A model generated the notes under the pieces. It did no database searches, was not told the DNA's origin, and saw only the letters and a list, made by a program, of their open reading frames with translations. Below are positions 7,318 through 13,838 of a stretch of 15,787 bases of DNA, one piece after another. A program made the translations under genes and the position numbers. The stretch comes from Cyanobacteria bacterium UBA5018. Lineage in GTDB: Bacteria; Cyanobacteriota; Cyanobacteriia; PCC-6307; Cyanobiaceae. The DNA is taken from positions 10,427 to 26,213 of the forward strand of contig DGYA01000067.1 in the NCBI GenBank assembly GCA_002396505.1, written 5' to 3'. The stretch's first letter is position 1, and every line of letters begins with the position of its first letter.

Positions 7318-8124
7318 ATGAAAATTGCTAGTGGTTTTTTCAGGTTTCTGCTGATTCTGCGTAGATTCTGGGGAACGGCCCTTGCTAGCCAGTTGGAATA
7401 TCAGCTGAATATGCTGATCGAGCTGCTGGCAATGCTGGCAAACTTAGCTGGTAGTTTATTTTTGCTTAGTCTCTTCTACAGGCAGGGAATCAGCCTTGGG
7501 GGCTGGAGCTGGTCTGCGGCCCAAGTGGTGCTGGCGGCCTACACCTTGCTTAATGGCCTTACCGCCACCTTGCTGCAGCCAAATCTCAGCCGCATCGTGA
7601 CCCATGTGCAGCAGGGGAGCTTGGATTTTGTCTTGCTCAAGCCCATCGATAGCCAGTTCTGGCTGTCATTGCGCACTATTAGTCCAGCTGGTTTTCCTGA
7701 AATCGCCACTGGCTTGGTTTGGATGTTCTATGCCGCCCACCAGGCCGGTGCGCCCCTCAGAGTTGCCGCGATCGCCATTACCTTGCTGTTGCTGGCCAGC
7801 GGCGCTTTAATTCTCTATTCGCTGTGGTTTGTGCTGGCGACCACCACAATCTGGTTTGTAAAAACCTGGAATGCCACCGAGGTGTTGCGGGCCGCCCTGG
7901 TGGCAGGCCGCTATCCCATCAATGCCTATCCCCCAGCCCTGCGCACCCTGTTCACTCTGGTGCTACCTGTGGCCTTTTTAACCACTGTGCCCGCCGAGGC
8001 CCTGCTGGGCCGGCTGGACTGGCCCTGGGCCCTGGCCAGCCTGGGGGCGGCCAGTGGCTGTCTGGCATTAAGCCGCTGCTTTTGGCTCTATGCAATCCGC
8101 TTTTACACCTCCGCATCCAGCTGA
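7318..8124 (+). CDS. ABC-2 family permease (ABC2_membrane_6 / DUF990 type), second subunit
   Basis: The 268-residue protein is a second, divergent copy of the same permease family. It has hydrophobic segments at about 31-53, 66-88, 126-142, 147-176, 208-230 and 236-260. The hallmarks VQQGSLDFVLLKPIDSQFW (97-115) and TVPAEALLG (223-231) are visible. The ATG at 7318 is used, 10 bases past the preceding permease; no strong Shine-Dalgarno precedes it, so translation may be coupled. It is the last gene of the exporter operon. A GC-rich perfect hairpin (8330-8360), about 205 bases past its stop, is the only terminator-like structure and lacks a T-run. Confidence 0.9.
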   Translation: MKIASGFFRFLLILRRFWGTALASQLEYQLNMLIELLAMLANLAGSLFLLSLFYRQGISLGGWSWSAAQVVLAAYTLLNGLTATLLQPNLSRIVTHVQQGSLDFVLLKPIDSQFWLSLRTISPAGFPEIATGLVWMFYAAHQAGAPLRVAAIAITLLLLASGALILYSLWFVLATTTIWFVKTWNATEVLRAALVAGRYPINAYPPALRTLFTLVLPVAFLTTVPAEALLGRLDWPWALASLGAASGCLALSRCFWLYAIRFYTSASS

Positions 8125-8329
8125 GCGCCCCACTGAAATTGATGTCTTGTTAATTGGCTCAGCGGTATTTACGGTTGCTCTGCTGCTGTTGATCAGGGCC
8201 TGCCGCTCTGCCCTTGCGCTTCTCGAAAGACCGCCCTGCAGAACGGGCCACAGCGGCAACAGTTCAGCTAACTCAACAGCCTACGCAGACGATAAGATGC
8301 TATGCGCCTTACTAAAGCCGTTCTATGGT

Positions 8330-8360
8330 CCTAACGCTGCCACCCAGGGGCAGCGTTAGG
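8330..8360 (+). repeat. 12-bp perfect inverted repeat ending in GTTAGGC; integron attC-like or terminator hairpin
   Basis: CCTAACGCTGCC (8330-8341) and GGCAGCGTTAGG (8349-8360) are exact reverse complements around a 7-base loop. With the following C, the right end reads GTTAGGC, which fits the integron R' core GTTRRRY. The left end TCCTAAC fits RYYYAAC at six of seven positions. The following gene begins within about 20 bases, the spacing expected for a cassette. At about 33 bases the structure is well below the usual minimum attC length (near 57) and has no extrahelical bases. A plain hairpin ending the exporter operon is the alternative; there is no T-run. Confidence 0.6.
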
Positions 8361-8364
8361 CGTC

Positions 8365-8369
8365 AGAGG
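8365..8369 (+). promoter_or_regulatory. Ribosome binding site deciding the VOC gene start
   Basis: AGAGG lies 8 bases before the ATG at 8378 but only 2 bases before the ATG at 8372. The spacing therefore supports initiation at the second ATG, which also gives an N-terminus like those of YaeR homologues. Confidence 0.5.
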
Positions 8370-8377
8370 CCATGACC

Positions 8378-8779
8378 ATGCTTCTCCGAATTCACCACGC
8401 AGCAATCATCTGTTCGGACTACGAAGTGTCGAAGCAATTCTATGTAGAAGTGCTTGGCCTGAAGGTGATTGCTGAGAACTACCGGCAAAGTCGTCAGTCC
8501 TTCAAGCTTGACCTGGCACTTCCGGGCGGAGGGCAGATCGAATTGTTCTCCTTTCCCAATGCACCTCTTAGGCCGTCCTATCCAGAAGCTCGAGGCCTGC
8601 GTCACCTGGCATTCGAGGTTGAAAACGTAGCCACAGCTAAAGCACAGCTGGAACAACGAGGAGTACGGGTCGAAGATATACGAATAGACGAATACACAAA
8701 TATGCGGTTTGTCTTTTTCGCAGACCCGGATGGTCTTCCTCTCGAACTCTACGAAGCAGGCGCCGCAACTGACGACTAA
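8378..8779 (+). CDS. VOC superfamily metalloprotein, YaeR / SMU1112c-like
   Basis: The 133-residue protein is close to the YaeR-like branch of the vicinal oxygen chelate (glyoxalase I / dioxygenase) fold, small cytoplasmic metal-binding proteins of unclear substrate. Conserved stretches are IHHAAIICSDYEVSKQFY, the LDLALPGGGQIELFSFP region, RPSYPEARGLRHLAF and ADPDGLPLELYE. The four likely metal ligands are all present: His7, Glu55, His76 and Glu123 (numbered from 8378). The start is chosen by ribosome-site spacing and family alignment; an ATG 6 bases upstream is the alternative. By eye its base composition is less GC-rich than its neighbours and its codon use differs. It lies alone between the exporter operon and convergent glyS, right after the GTTAGGC hairpin. 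Horizontal acquisition, possibly as a gene cassette, is an inference. Confidence 0.9.
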   Translation: MLLRIHHAAIICSDYEVSKQFYVEVLGLKVIAENYRQSRQSFKLDLALPGGGQIELFSFPNAPLRPSYPEARGLRHLAFEVENVATAKAQLEQRGVRVEDIRIDEYTNMRFVFFADPDGLPLELYEAGAATDD

Positions 8780-8792
8780 CTTGCAAGGAAAG

Positions 8793-8810
8793 ATCGTGTA
8801 AAGCCACGAT
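8793..8810 (+). repeat. Small hairpin after VOC gene, possible weak terminator
   Basis: ATCGTG (8793-8798) and CACGAT (8805-8810) form a perfect 6-bp stem with a 6-base loop, 14 bases past the VOC stop, followed by TTATCC rather than a proper T-run. It may weakly terminate transcription or stabilise the 3' end. Confidence 0.3.
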
Positions 8811-8945
8811 TTATCCGGTGGTCGGTCTGGCCTTTTCTCGCTAGTGACCGGTTACTTGCGGTAGATATTTTGATCCGAATCTCGACTTCTCTTCTGAATC
8901 TTGGCTGAATCATGCGGTTTCCCGGAGTTTTTGTAATGCAGCTGT

Positions 8946-8985
8946 TAATTTATTGCAACCGTTTCTAATTTATTGCAACCTTTTC
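8946..8985. repeat. Two-copy 20-bp tandem repeat
   Basis: The unit TAATTTATTGCAACCGTTTC (8946-8965) is followed directly by a copy (8966-8985) that differs at one base (G to T at the sixteenth position). It is AT-rich, in a GC-rich genome, and lies between the ends of the convergent VOC and glyS genes. A 20-base period is close to two helical turns, which suits a paired protein site, but its position downstream of both genes does not suit a promoter operator. Confidence 0.85.
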
Positions 8986-9029
8986 GCTTGTGGCTTCGGT
9001 GCATCGCCTATGGCTTCAACTTATTGAGG

Positions 9030-11249
9030 CTATCCGCTGATGCGGCTGAAATCTGCCAGCACGGCGGCTTGGTTGCGAAGTAGGGCTAGGAGGTTGAGGC
9101 GATTGCGGCGAATCTCCAGGTTGTCGGCCATCACCATCACGCTGTGGTCGCCATCGAAGAAGGCCGCCAGGGTGGGGGCACTACTGGCCAGCCGCTCAGT
9201 TAGCAGTTGATAGCGATCGCTGGAACTGCCCTTGGCAATTGGTTCCAGCTGTTGCAATACTTCTAACATCGCCTGTTCGCTGGGTTGCTCGAACAGTTCG
9301 GGCTGCACCAGTTGGCTGGGGCTGATCTGATCCAGCCCTAAATCGCCCTTCTCCGCTAGCCGGGCAGCCCGGGTTACCACTGCCTGCACCGTCGCCAGCT
9401 CACCGTTGGCCCGCAGCTGCGCCAGCAGCTCAGCCCGCTGGCGGGCATCGGCTGGATCCCGGAGCACTCGCTCCAGGGCGACGGTTTCACCGGCCACGGC
9501 CTGCACCAGATCGGCATCGAGGCCCTGCTCTTCCAGCAGCGAGAGCAGTCGCTGGCGTAAAAATTCGCCCAGTTCCCTGGCCAGGGATGCAGCATCCACT
9601 TGCAGTTCGGGCAGCAGCGAGGCCCAGTGGCTGGTGGCCCGCAGCAGCAGGCTGTCCAGGTTGAGTGTCCAGCCGCGATCCCACAAAATCTGCAGTAGGC
9701 CATTGCCGGCGCGGCGCAGGGCGTAGGGGTCGGAGGAGCCGCTGGGCCGCTCCCCCTTCGCATAAATGCTTAGTAGCAACTCCAGCCGCTCCGCCAGGGC
9801 CACCAGGGCGCCGGCAGGGGAGCCTGGCAGGGCGTCGCCGGCCCCCTTGGGCAGGTAGTGCTCCAGCACAGCCAGGGCCACCTGGCGCCCCTCCCCCTCC
9901 GCCAGCAGGTACTTGCCGCCGATCACCCCCTGCAGTTCGGGGAATTCGCCCACCATCTGGCTCACCAGATCGTGCTTGCAGAGGTGGGCGGCGCGGCGGG
10001 CCTGGTCGGCGGTGGCGGTGTCTATGCCCATGGCGGAGTCACTGCCTTTGGCGGAACTGGTGCCCATGGCGGAGTCGGTGCCCAGCTGCTCCAGCAGTGC
10101 ATCGGTGCACCACTCCATGCGCTCGACGCGATTGAGCAGCGAACCCAATCCCTCGGCGAAGCTGACCCGGGCCAGCTGGTCGCGGCGGTCGATGCTCGGC
10201 ACCGCCCGGTCGGCATTGATGAAGAATTGCGCATCCGCCAGGCGGGCCTTCAGCACTCTTTCGTTGCCGCGGCGCACGGTGTCAGTGGCGGCCGCCAGGC
10301 CATTGCCGATGCAGAGGAAGCGGGGCAGCAGCGAGCCGCGGGCAGCGAGGGCCAGGGGATCCTGCAGGGCATCGGCCCGGTAGAGGGGCACGTAGCGCTG
10401 GTGGCTGCGCATCACGGTGCTAAGCACCTCGGCGGGCAGATCCAGATAGGCATCTGCCACGGCCCCCTCGATCAACAGGGGCGCCTCCACCAGGTCGGTG
10501 AGTTCGTCAAACAGCTGCTCGGGCAGATCGGGCCGGGCCCCCAGGGCGGCGGCGGCACTCTCCACCTGTTGGCGAATCAGCTGGGCCCGCTGGCTGCGAT
10601 TTACCTGCACCCCCGCGGCGGCGAGGCAGTCGGCATAGGCCTCGGCATGGGGAATCTCTACGGTTTGCGACTGGAGCCGATGGCCGCGGCTGTAGCGGTC
10701 AGCCCGCAGCGGCGGATCGCAGCCCTGCAGTTCCACGGCCAGCAGCTCCGCATCCAGCAGGGCCACCAGCCAGCGCACCGGCCTGGAGAAGCGGCTCTCC
10801 CCCTCCCCCCAGCGCATGAATCGGCGCCCCTGCAGTGCCCCAATCCAGCTGGGAATCAACTCGGCCAGCACGCTGGCGGTAGGGCGCCCCGGCTCCTGCA
10901 CCGTGGCGAACACGAAGGGCCCCTTGGCTGTCTCGCGCACCTCCAGGGCTTCCGGGGCGATGCCGCAACGGCTGGAAAAGCCAATGGCAGCCTGGGTGGG
11001 AACGCCATCCTTGAAGGCCTGGCCGGCGGGGGGGCCCTTGCGCTCCTCCACCAAGTCTGATTGGGCTAAGGCCAAGCCGGCCACGCTGATCGCCAGCCGG
11101 CGCGGTGTGCTGGTAACCGCGATCGCCCCGTATTGCAGCCGGGCGGCCAGCAGATCGCGGCCCACCAGAGTTTCCAGCTGGGGCAGGGCCAGCCGGGCGA
11201 AGTCGGCGGGCAGCTCCTCGGTTCCGATCTCGAGCAGGAACGTGCTCAC
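9030..11249 (-). CDS. glyS: Glycine--tRNA ligase beta subunit
   Basis: This is the beta chain of the tetrameric bacterial glycyl-tRNA synthetase, which binds tRNA-Gly and works with the alpha chain (glyQ, not in this window) in the cytoplasm. The 739-residue product shows the family start LLEIGTEELPADF, the FDELTDLVEAP and MRSHQRYVPLY region, AQFFINADR, the HD-like HLCKHDLVSQMVGEFPELQG, the SSDPYALRRAGNG stretch and a C-terminal DALR-type anticodon domain with VMVMADNLEIRRNRLNLL. It starts with GTG at 11249, which fits homologues. It is slightly longer than usual because of a low-complexity insert of three hexapeptides at residues 392-409. It is divergent from sir across 97 bases and convergent with the VOC gene. 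Confidence 0.96.
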   Translation of the reverse strand: MSTFLLEIGTEELPADFARLALPQLETLVGRDLLAARLQYGAIAVTSTPRRLAISVAGLALAQSDLVEERKGPPAGQAFKDGVPTQAAIGFSSRCGIAPEALEVRETAKGPFVFATVQEPGRPTASVLAELIPSWIGALQGRRFMRWGEGESRFSRPVRWLVALLDAELLAVELQGCDPPLRADRYSRGHRLQSQTVEIPHAEAYADCLAAAGVQVNRSQRAQLIRQQVESAAAALGARPDLPEQLFDELTDLVEAPLLIEGAVADAYLDLPAEVLSTVMRSHQRYVPLYRADALQDPLALAARGSLLPRFLCIGNGLAAATDTVRRGNERVLKARLADAQFFINADRAVPSIDRRDQLARVSFAEGLGSLLNRVERMEWCTDALLEQLGTDSAMGTSSAKGSDSAMGIDTATADQARRAAHLCKHDLVSQMVGEFPELQGVIGGKYLLAEGEGRQVALAVLEHYLPKGAGDALPGSPAGALVALAERLELLLSIYAKGERPSGSSDPYALRRAGNGLLQILWDRGWTLNLDSLLLRATSHWASLLPELQVDAASLARELGEFLRQRLLSLLEEQGLDADLVQAVAGETVALERVLRDPADARQRAELLAQLRANGELATVQAVVTRAARLAEKGDLGLDQISPSQLVQPELFEQPSEQAMLEVLQQLEPIAKGSSSDRYQLLTERLASSAPTLAAFFDGDHSVMVMADNLEIRRNRLNLLALLRNQAAVLADFSRISG
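10023..10076 (-). repeat. Three 18-bp tandem repeats inside glyS (hexapeptide DSAMGT / SSAKGS / DSAMGI)
   Basis: Read on the coding strand, three consecutive 18-base units encode DSAMGT, SSAKGS and DSAMGI (residues 392-409). The outer units are nearly identical and the middle one has diverged. The repeats sit between the conserved NRVERMEWCTDALLEQLG and ARRAAHLCKHDLVSQ segments, so they look like an in-frame expansion in a surface loop. Confidence 0.85.
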
Positions 11250-11287
11250 ACAGCCAGGGCGGGGTAAGGCGACTGTATTGAAGGCCG

Positions 11288-11322
11288 TTCGCTAGCTTCA
11301 GCTCCCATTCGCTAGCTTCAGC
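11288..11322. repeat. 15-bp direct repeat in the glyS/sir divergent region
   Basis: TTCGCTAGCTTCAGC occurs at 11288-11302 and exactly again at 11308-11322 (period 20). It fills the part of the 97-base divergent region nearest sir. Its reverse complement, with one change, also forms the first codons of sir. Confidence 0.85.
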
Positions 11323-11361
11323 AATTGTGCAGTCAACGCCACAGCAATGGCTGAAGCAAGC
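11311..11361 (+). promoter_or_regulatory. Possible leader hairpin around the sir start codon
   Basis: GCTAGCTTCAGC (11311-11322) can pair with GCTGAAGCAAGC (11350-11361) with one mismatch in 12. This would place the ATG at 11347-11349 at the base of a 27-base loop. If transcription starts upstream of 11311, the structure could affect initiation. It may equally be a by-product of local repeat duplication. Confidence 0.35.
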
Positions 11362-11391
11362 ATGACCGAAGCCAGCATGGCCGCAGCAGGA
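11347..11391 (+). repeat. Three 15-bp repeats at the start of sir (MAEAS / MTEAS / MAAAG)
   Basis: The first 45 coding bases consist of three 15-base units, each opening with ATG, encoding MAEAS, MTEAS and MAAAG. Each ATG is in frame, so translation could begin at any of them. The units resemble the reverse complement of the direct repeat just upstream. Confidence 0.75.
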
Positions 11392-13212
11392 GCGCCTGAT
11401 GCCGCAATCGCCGTCAACGGCATGCCCAGTACTACCGCTGCCTCCAGTGGCAAGGGCTATGGCGGCAGCGGCGCGGCAGGCGCCGTAGGCGGCGCTACCC
11501 CGAGCAAGCTGGAACAGCTCAAGGCCGATAGCGGCCACCTGTTGGAGCCCCTGCTCGGCGAACTGGCCAACGAGCGGCCCAACTTCAGCGAAAACGCCGT
11601 TCAAATCCTCAAGTTCCACGGCAGCTACCAGCAGGACGACCGCGACAATCGCCAGAAGGGCCAAGAAAAGGACTGGCAGATGATGCTGCGGCTGCGCAGC
11701 CCCGGCGGCTGCATCCCCGCCCAGCTGTATCTGGCCATCGATGAACTTGCCGATCGGCTCGGCAATGGCACCCTGCGGGCCACCACTCGCCAGGCCTTCC
11801 AGATGCACGGCGTGCGCAAGGAAAACCTCAAGGAGGTGATCGGCACGATCGTCCGCCATCTGGGTTCCACCCTGGCGGCTTGCGGCGACATCAACCGCAA
11901 TGTGATGGCCCCTGCCGCCCCCTATGTGAAGGGCGGCTACCCGGCGGCCCGCGCCCTGGCTGAGTCGGTCGCCGATCTGCTTTCGCCCAAGGCGGCGGAG
12001 GGCTCCTACCTGGATATCTGGGTGGATGGCGACCTCAGCTACAGAATCAAACCAAAGGCCCAGGTGGCCGCCGTTAAGGCTCGCCAGAGCGAGGGGCCGG
12101 TGTTCAGTGGCGATGGGGCTGAACCGCTCTATGGCTCCACCTACCTGCCGCGCAAGTTCAAGGTGGCGGTAACGGTGCCTGGGGACAACTCGGTGGACCT
12201 GCTCACCCAGGACATCGGCCTGGTGCTGTTCAGTGATCCCTCAGGTAGACCCCAGGGCTGCAATGTCTATGTGGGTGGCGGCATGGGCCGTACCCACAAC
12301 AAAGAAGAAACCTTTGCCCGCACCGCCGATCCCCTCGGCTATGTGGCCTATGGCCAGGTGCTCGATCTGGTGCAGGCGATTGTGGCCCTGCAACGGGATC
12401 ACGGCGATCGCCAGCAGCGCCGCCATGCCCGGATGAAGTATCTAATTCACGACCGCGGTATCGCCTGGTTTGAGCAGGAGCTAAAGCGCTATTTCCAGCA
12501 CCCGATCAAGAGCTTGCGCAAGGAGCCAAAGGCCCAATTGAATGACTATCTGGGCTGGCATCGCCAGGCCCCGGGTAAGTGGTTTGTGGGCATACCTCTG
12601 CTCTGCGGTCGCCTGGCTGGCCCCACCAAGGCAGGCCTGCGTCGCCTGGTGGATACCTACAAATTGGAGGTGCGCATCACCCCAAATCAAGATCTGCTGC
12701 TCTGCAATATCGGCACAGGCCAGCGCACCACCCTGGTGAACGCGCTGGCCGCCATCGGCTTTGAGGCCCCTGAGGCCCCGCCGCTGCTGGCCCGCCATGC
12801 CATCGCCTGCCCGGCCCTGCCCCTCTGCGGCCTGGCGGTTACAGAAGCCGAACGCATTTTGCCAGAGGTGCTCGATCGGCTCGATGGTCTGTTGCGGCGC
12901 ATCGGCATTGAGAAATCGCTGTTGGTGCGCATGACCGGCTGTCCCAATGGCTGCGCCAGGCCCTATATGGCCGAACTGGGCCTAGTCGGCAGTGGCTCGG
13001 ATCAATACCAGCTGTGGCTCGGCGGTACACCCAACCTAACTCGCCTGGCTGAGCCTTATCTCGAACGCATGCCCTTGGCGGCGCTTGAATCAACCCTGGA
13101 GCCCCTGTTACGGGCCTGGCATAGTGACGGAGGTCGGCGTAGTTTTGGTGATTTTGTGGTCAATAGTGGCCGTGACGTTGTATCTACCTGGTTGACGGCA
13201 GCTGAAGCTTGA
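11347..13212 (+). CDS. sir: Sulfite reductase (ferredoxin)
   Basis: The enzyme reduces sulfite to sulfide with six electrons from ferredoxin, using siroheme and a [4Fe-4S] cluster, in assimilatory sulfate reduction. The 621-residue protein has NFSENAVQILKFHGSYQQDD, the TLRATTRQAFQMHGV siroheme-binding region, the TLAACGDINRNVMAP stretch, and the four cluster/siroheme cysteines Cys488, Cys494 (CPALPLC) and Cys532, Cys536 (CPNGC). The NGCARPYMAELG and YQLWLGG endings separate it from nitrite reductase and fit Sir. About 50 residues at the N-terminus are Ala/Gly/Ser-rich and begin with three pentapeptide repeats; homology starts near PSKLEQLKA. No strong Shine-Dalgarno is seen, and Met6 and Met11 are alternative starts. 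The gene is divergent from glyS. Confidence 0.94.
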   Translation: MAEASMTEASMAAAGAPDAAIAVNGMPSTTAASSGKGYGGSGAAGAVGGATPSKLEQLKADSGHLLEPLLGELANERPNFSENAVQILKFHGSYQQDDRDNRQKGQEKDWQMMLRLRSPGGCIPAQLYLAIDELADRLGNGTLRATTRQAFQMHGVRKENLKEVIGTIVRHLGSTLAACGDINRNVMAPAAPYVKGGYPAARALAESVADLLSPKAAEGSYLDIWVDGDLSYRIKPKAQVAAVKARQSEGPVFSGDGAEPLYGSTYLPRKFKVAVTVPGDNSVDLLTQDIGLVLFSDPSGRPQGCNVYVGGGMGRTHNKEETFARTADPLGYVAYGQVLDLVQAIVALQRDHGDRQQRRHARMKYLIHDRGIAWFEQELKRYFQHPIKSLRKEPKAQLNDYLGWHRQAPGKWFVGIPLLCGRLAGPTKAGLRRLVDTYKLEVRITPNQDLLLCNIGTGQRTTLVNALAAIGFEAPEAPPLLARHAIACPALPLCGLAVTEAERILPEVLDRLDGLLRRIGIEKSLLVRMTGCPNGCARPYMAELGLVGSGSDQYQLWLGGTPNLTRLAEPYLERMPLAALESTLEPLLRAWHSDGGRRSFGDFVVNSGRDVVSTWLTAAEA

Positions 13213-13370
13213 TCGATCAGCTCGGGCTGGCAACGATTGCTGGCCATGACAGATAGCGAGTAATCTCCCCATTGGCTGGTCATGGGAAATCGCCAAGCCG
13301 ACTACTTTGAAATACTCGATCAATCGCAACCAGGTTTTACCAGTGGACTGGGCCGTGCTTTGCCAGGGGT

Positions 13371-13838
13371 TCACAGCCCCAGTTCGCTGAGGCCTGGATG
13401 ATCGGCAGGCCGCGGACCCTGGGGCCAGAGAAATTTGCGTTCCTGCTCGGTAATCGGCACGTCGTTGATGCTGGCTTCTCGACGACGCATCAAGCCATGC
13501 TCGTCGAATTCCCAATTTTCATTGCCATAGGCCCGATACCAATTATTAGCTTCATCGTGCCATTCATATTGAAAGCGCACAGCAATGCGGTTATCATGCC
13601 AAGCCCACAGCTCTTTAATTAGTTTGTAACCGTTTTCTTTTGCCCACTTGCGCTGAAGAAATGCCACTATTTCCTGGCGGCCTCGGATAAACTCTGAGCG
13701 GTTACGCCAGTAACTATCTTCACTGTAGGCCAATGAGACCCGTTCAGGGTCTTTGAAATTCCAGGCGTCTTCGGCCATGCGTACTTTTTGGATCGCCGTT
13801 TCCCTGGTAAATGGCGGCAGGGGAGGCTTTTCAGTCAT
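13371..13838 (-). CDS. DUF1348 family protein (SnoaL / NTF2-like fold)
   Basis: The 155-residue protein matches DUF1348, a single-domain NTF2-like family of unknown function found widely in proteobacteria and other groups. Diagnostic stretches are AWNFKDPERVSLAYSEDSYW, RNRSEFIRGRQEIVAFL, KELWAWHDNRIAVRFQYEWHD, YGNENWEFDEHGLMRRREASIND and the ending DHPGLSELGL. It has no signal peptide, so it is probably cytoplasmic. The ATG at 13838 gives the expected N-terminus. By eye it is richer in A and T than sir before it. It is convergent with sir and divergent from the CobW gene, so it is probably transcribed alone. Horizontal acquisition is possible. NTF2-like proteins may bind small hydrophobic ligands or act on them, but no catalytic residue can be assigned here. 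Confidence 0.92.
   Translation of the reverse strand: MTEKPPLPPFTRETAIQKVRMAEDAWNFKDPERVSLAYSEDSYWRNRSEFIRGRQEIVAFLQRKWAKENGYKLIKELWAWHDNRIAVRFQYEWHDEANNWYRAYGNENWEFDEHGLMRRREASINDVPITEQERKFLWPQGPRPADHPGLSELGL

Noticed and set aside
8090..8359. 89-codon plus-strand frame with one hydrophobic stretch after the last permease
   Set aside because: It starts inside the permease gene, has no ribosome site and no family resemblance, and its end is made by the right arm of the GTTAGGC hairpin. It reads like non-coding sequence, though a small membrane protein cannot be excluded.
8946..8985. Start of a CRISPR array
   Set aside because: There are only two adjacent units with no spacer between them.
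8330..9029. A complete integron or cassette array
   Set aside because: No integrase gene is present in the window, and no second GTTRRRY core follows the VOC gene. The single hairpin is shorter than a normal attC site, so only an attC-like remnant is proposed.
9858..11060. 400-codon plus-strand frame opposite glyS
   Set aside because: It lies wholly antisense to a clearly conserved gene. Its composition (Gly/Gln/His-rich) is typical of antisense GC-rich coding DNA.
10699..11859. 386-codon minus-strand frame spanning the glyS start and the sir 5' part
   Set aside because: It runs out of frame through glyS and antisense through sir, and no family features appear in its translation.
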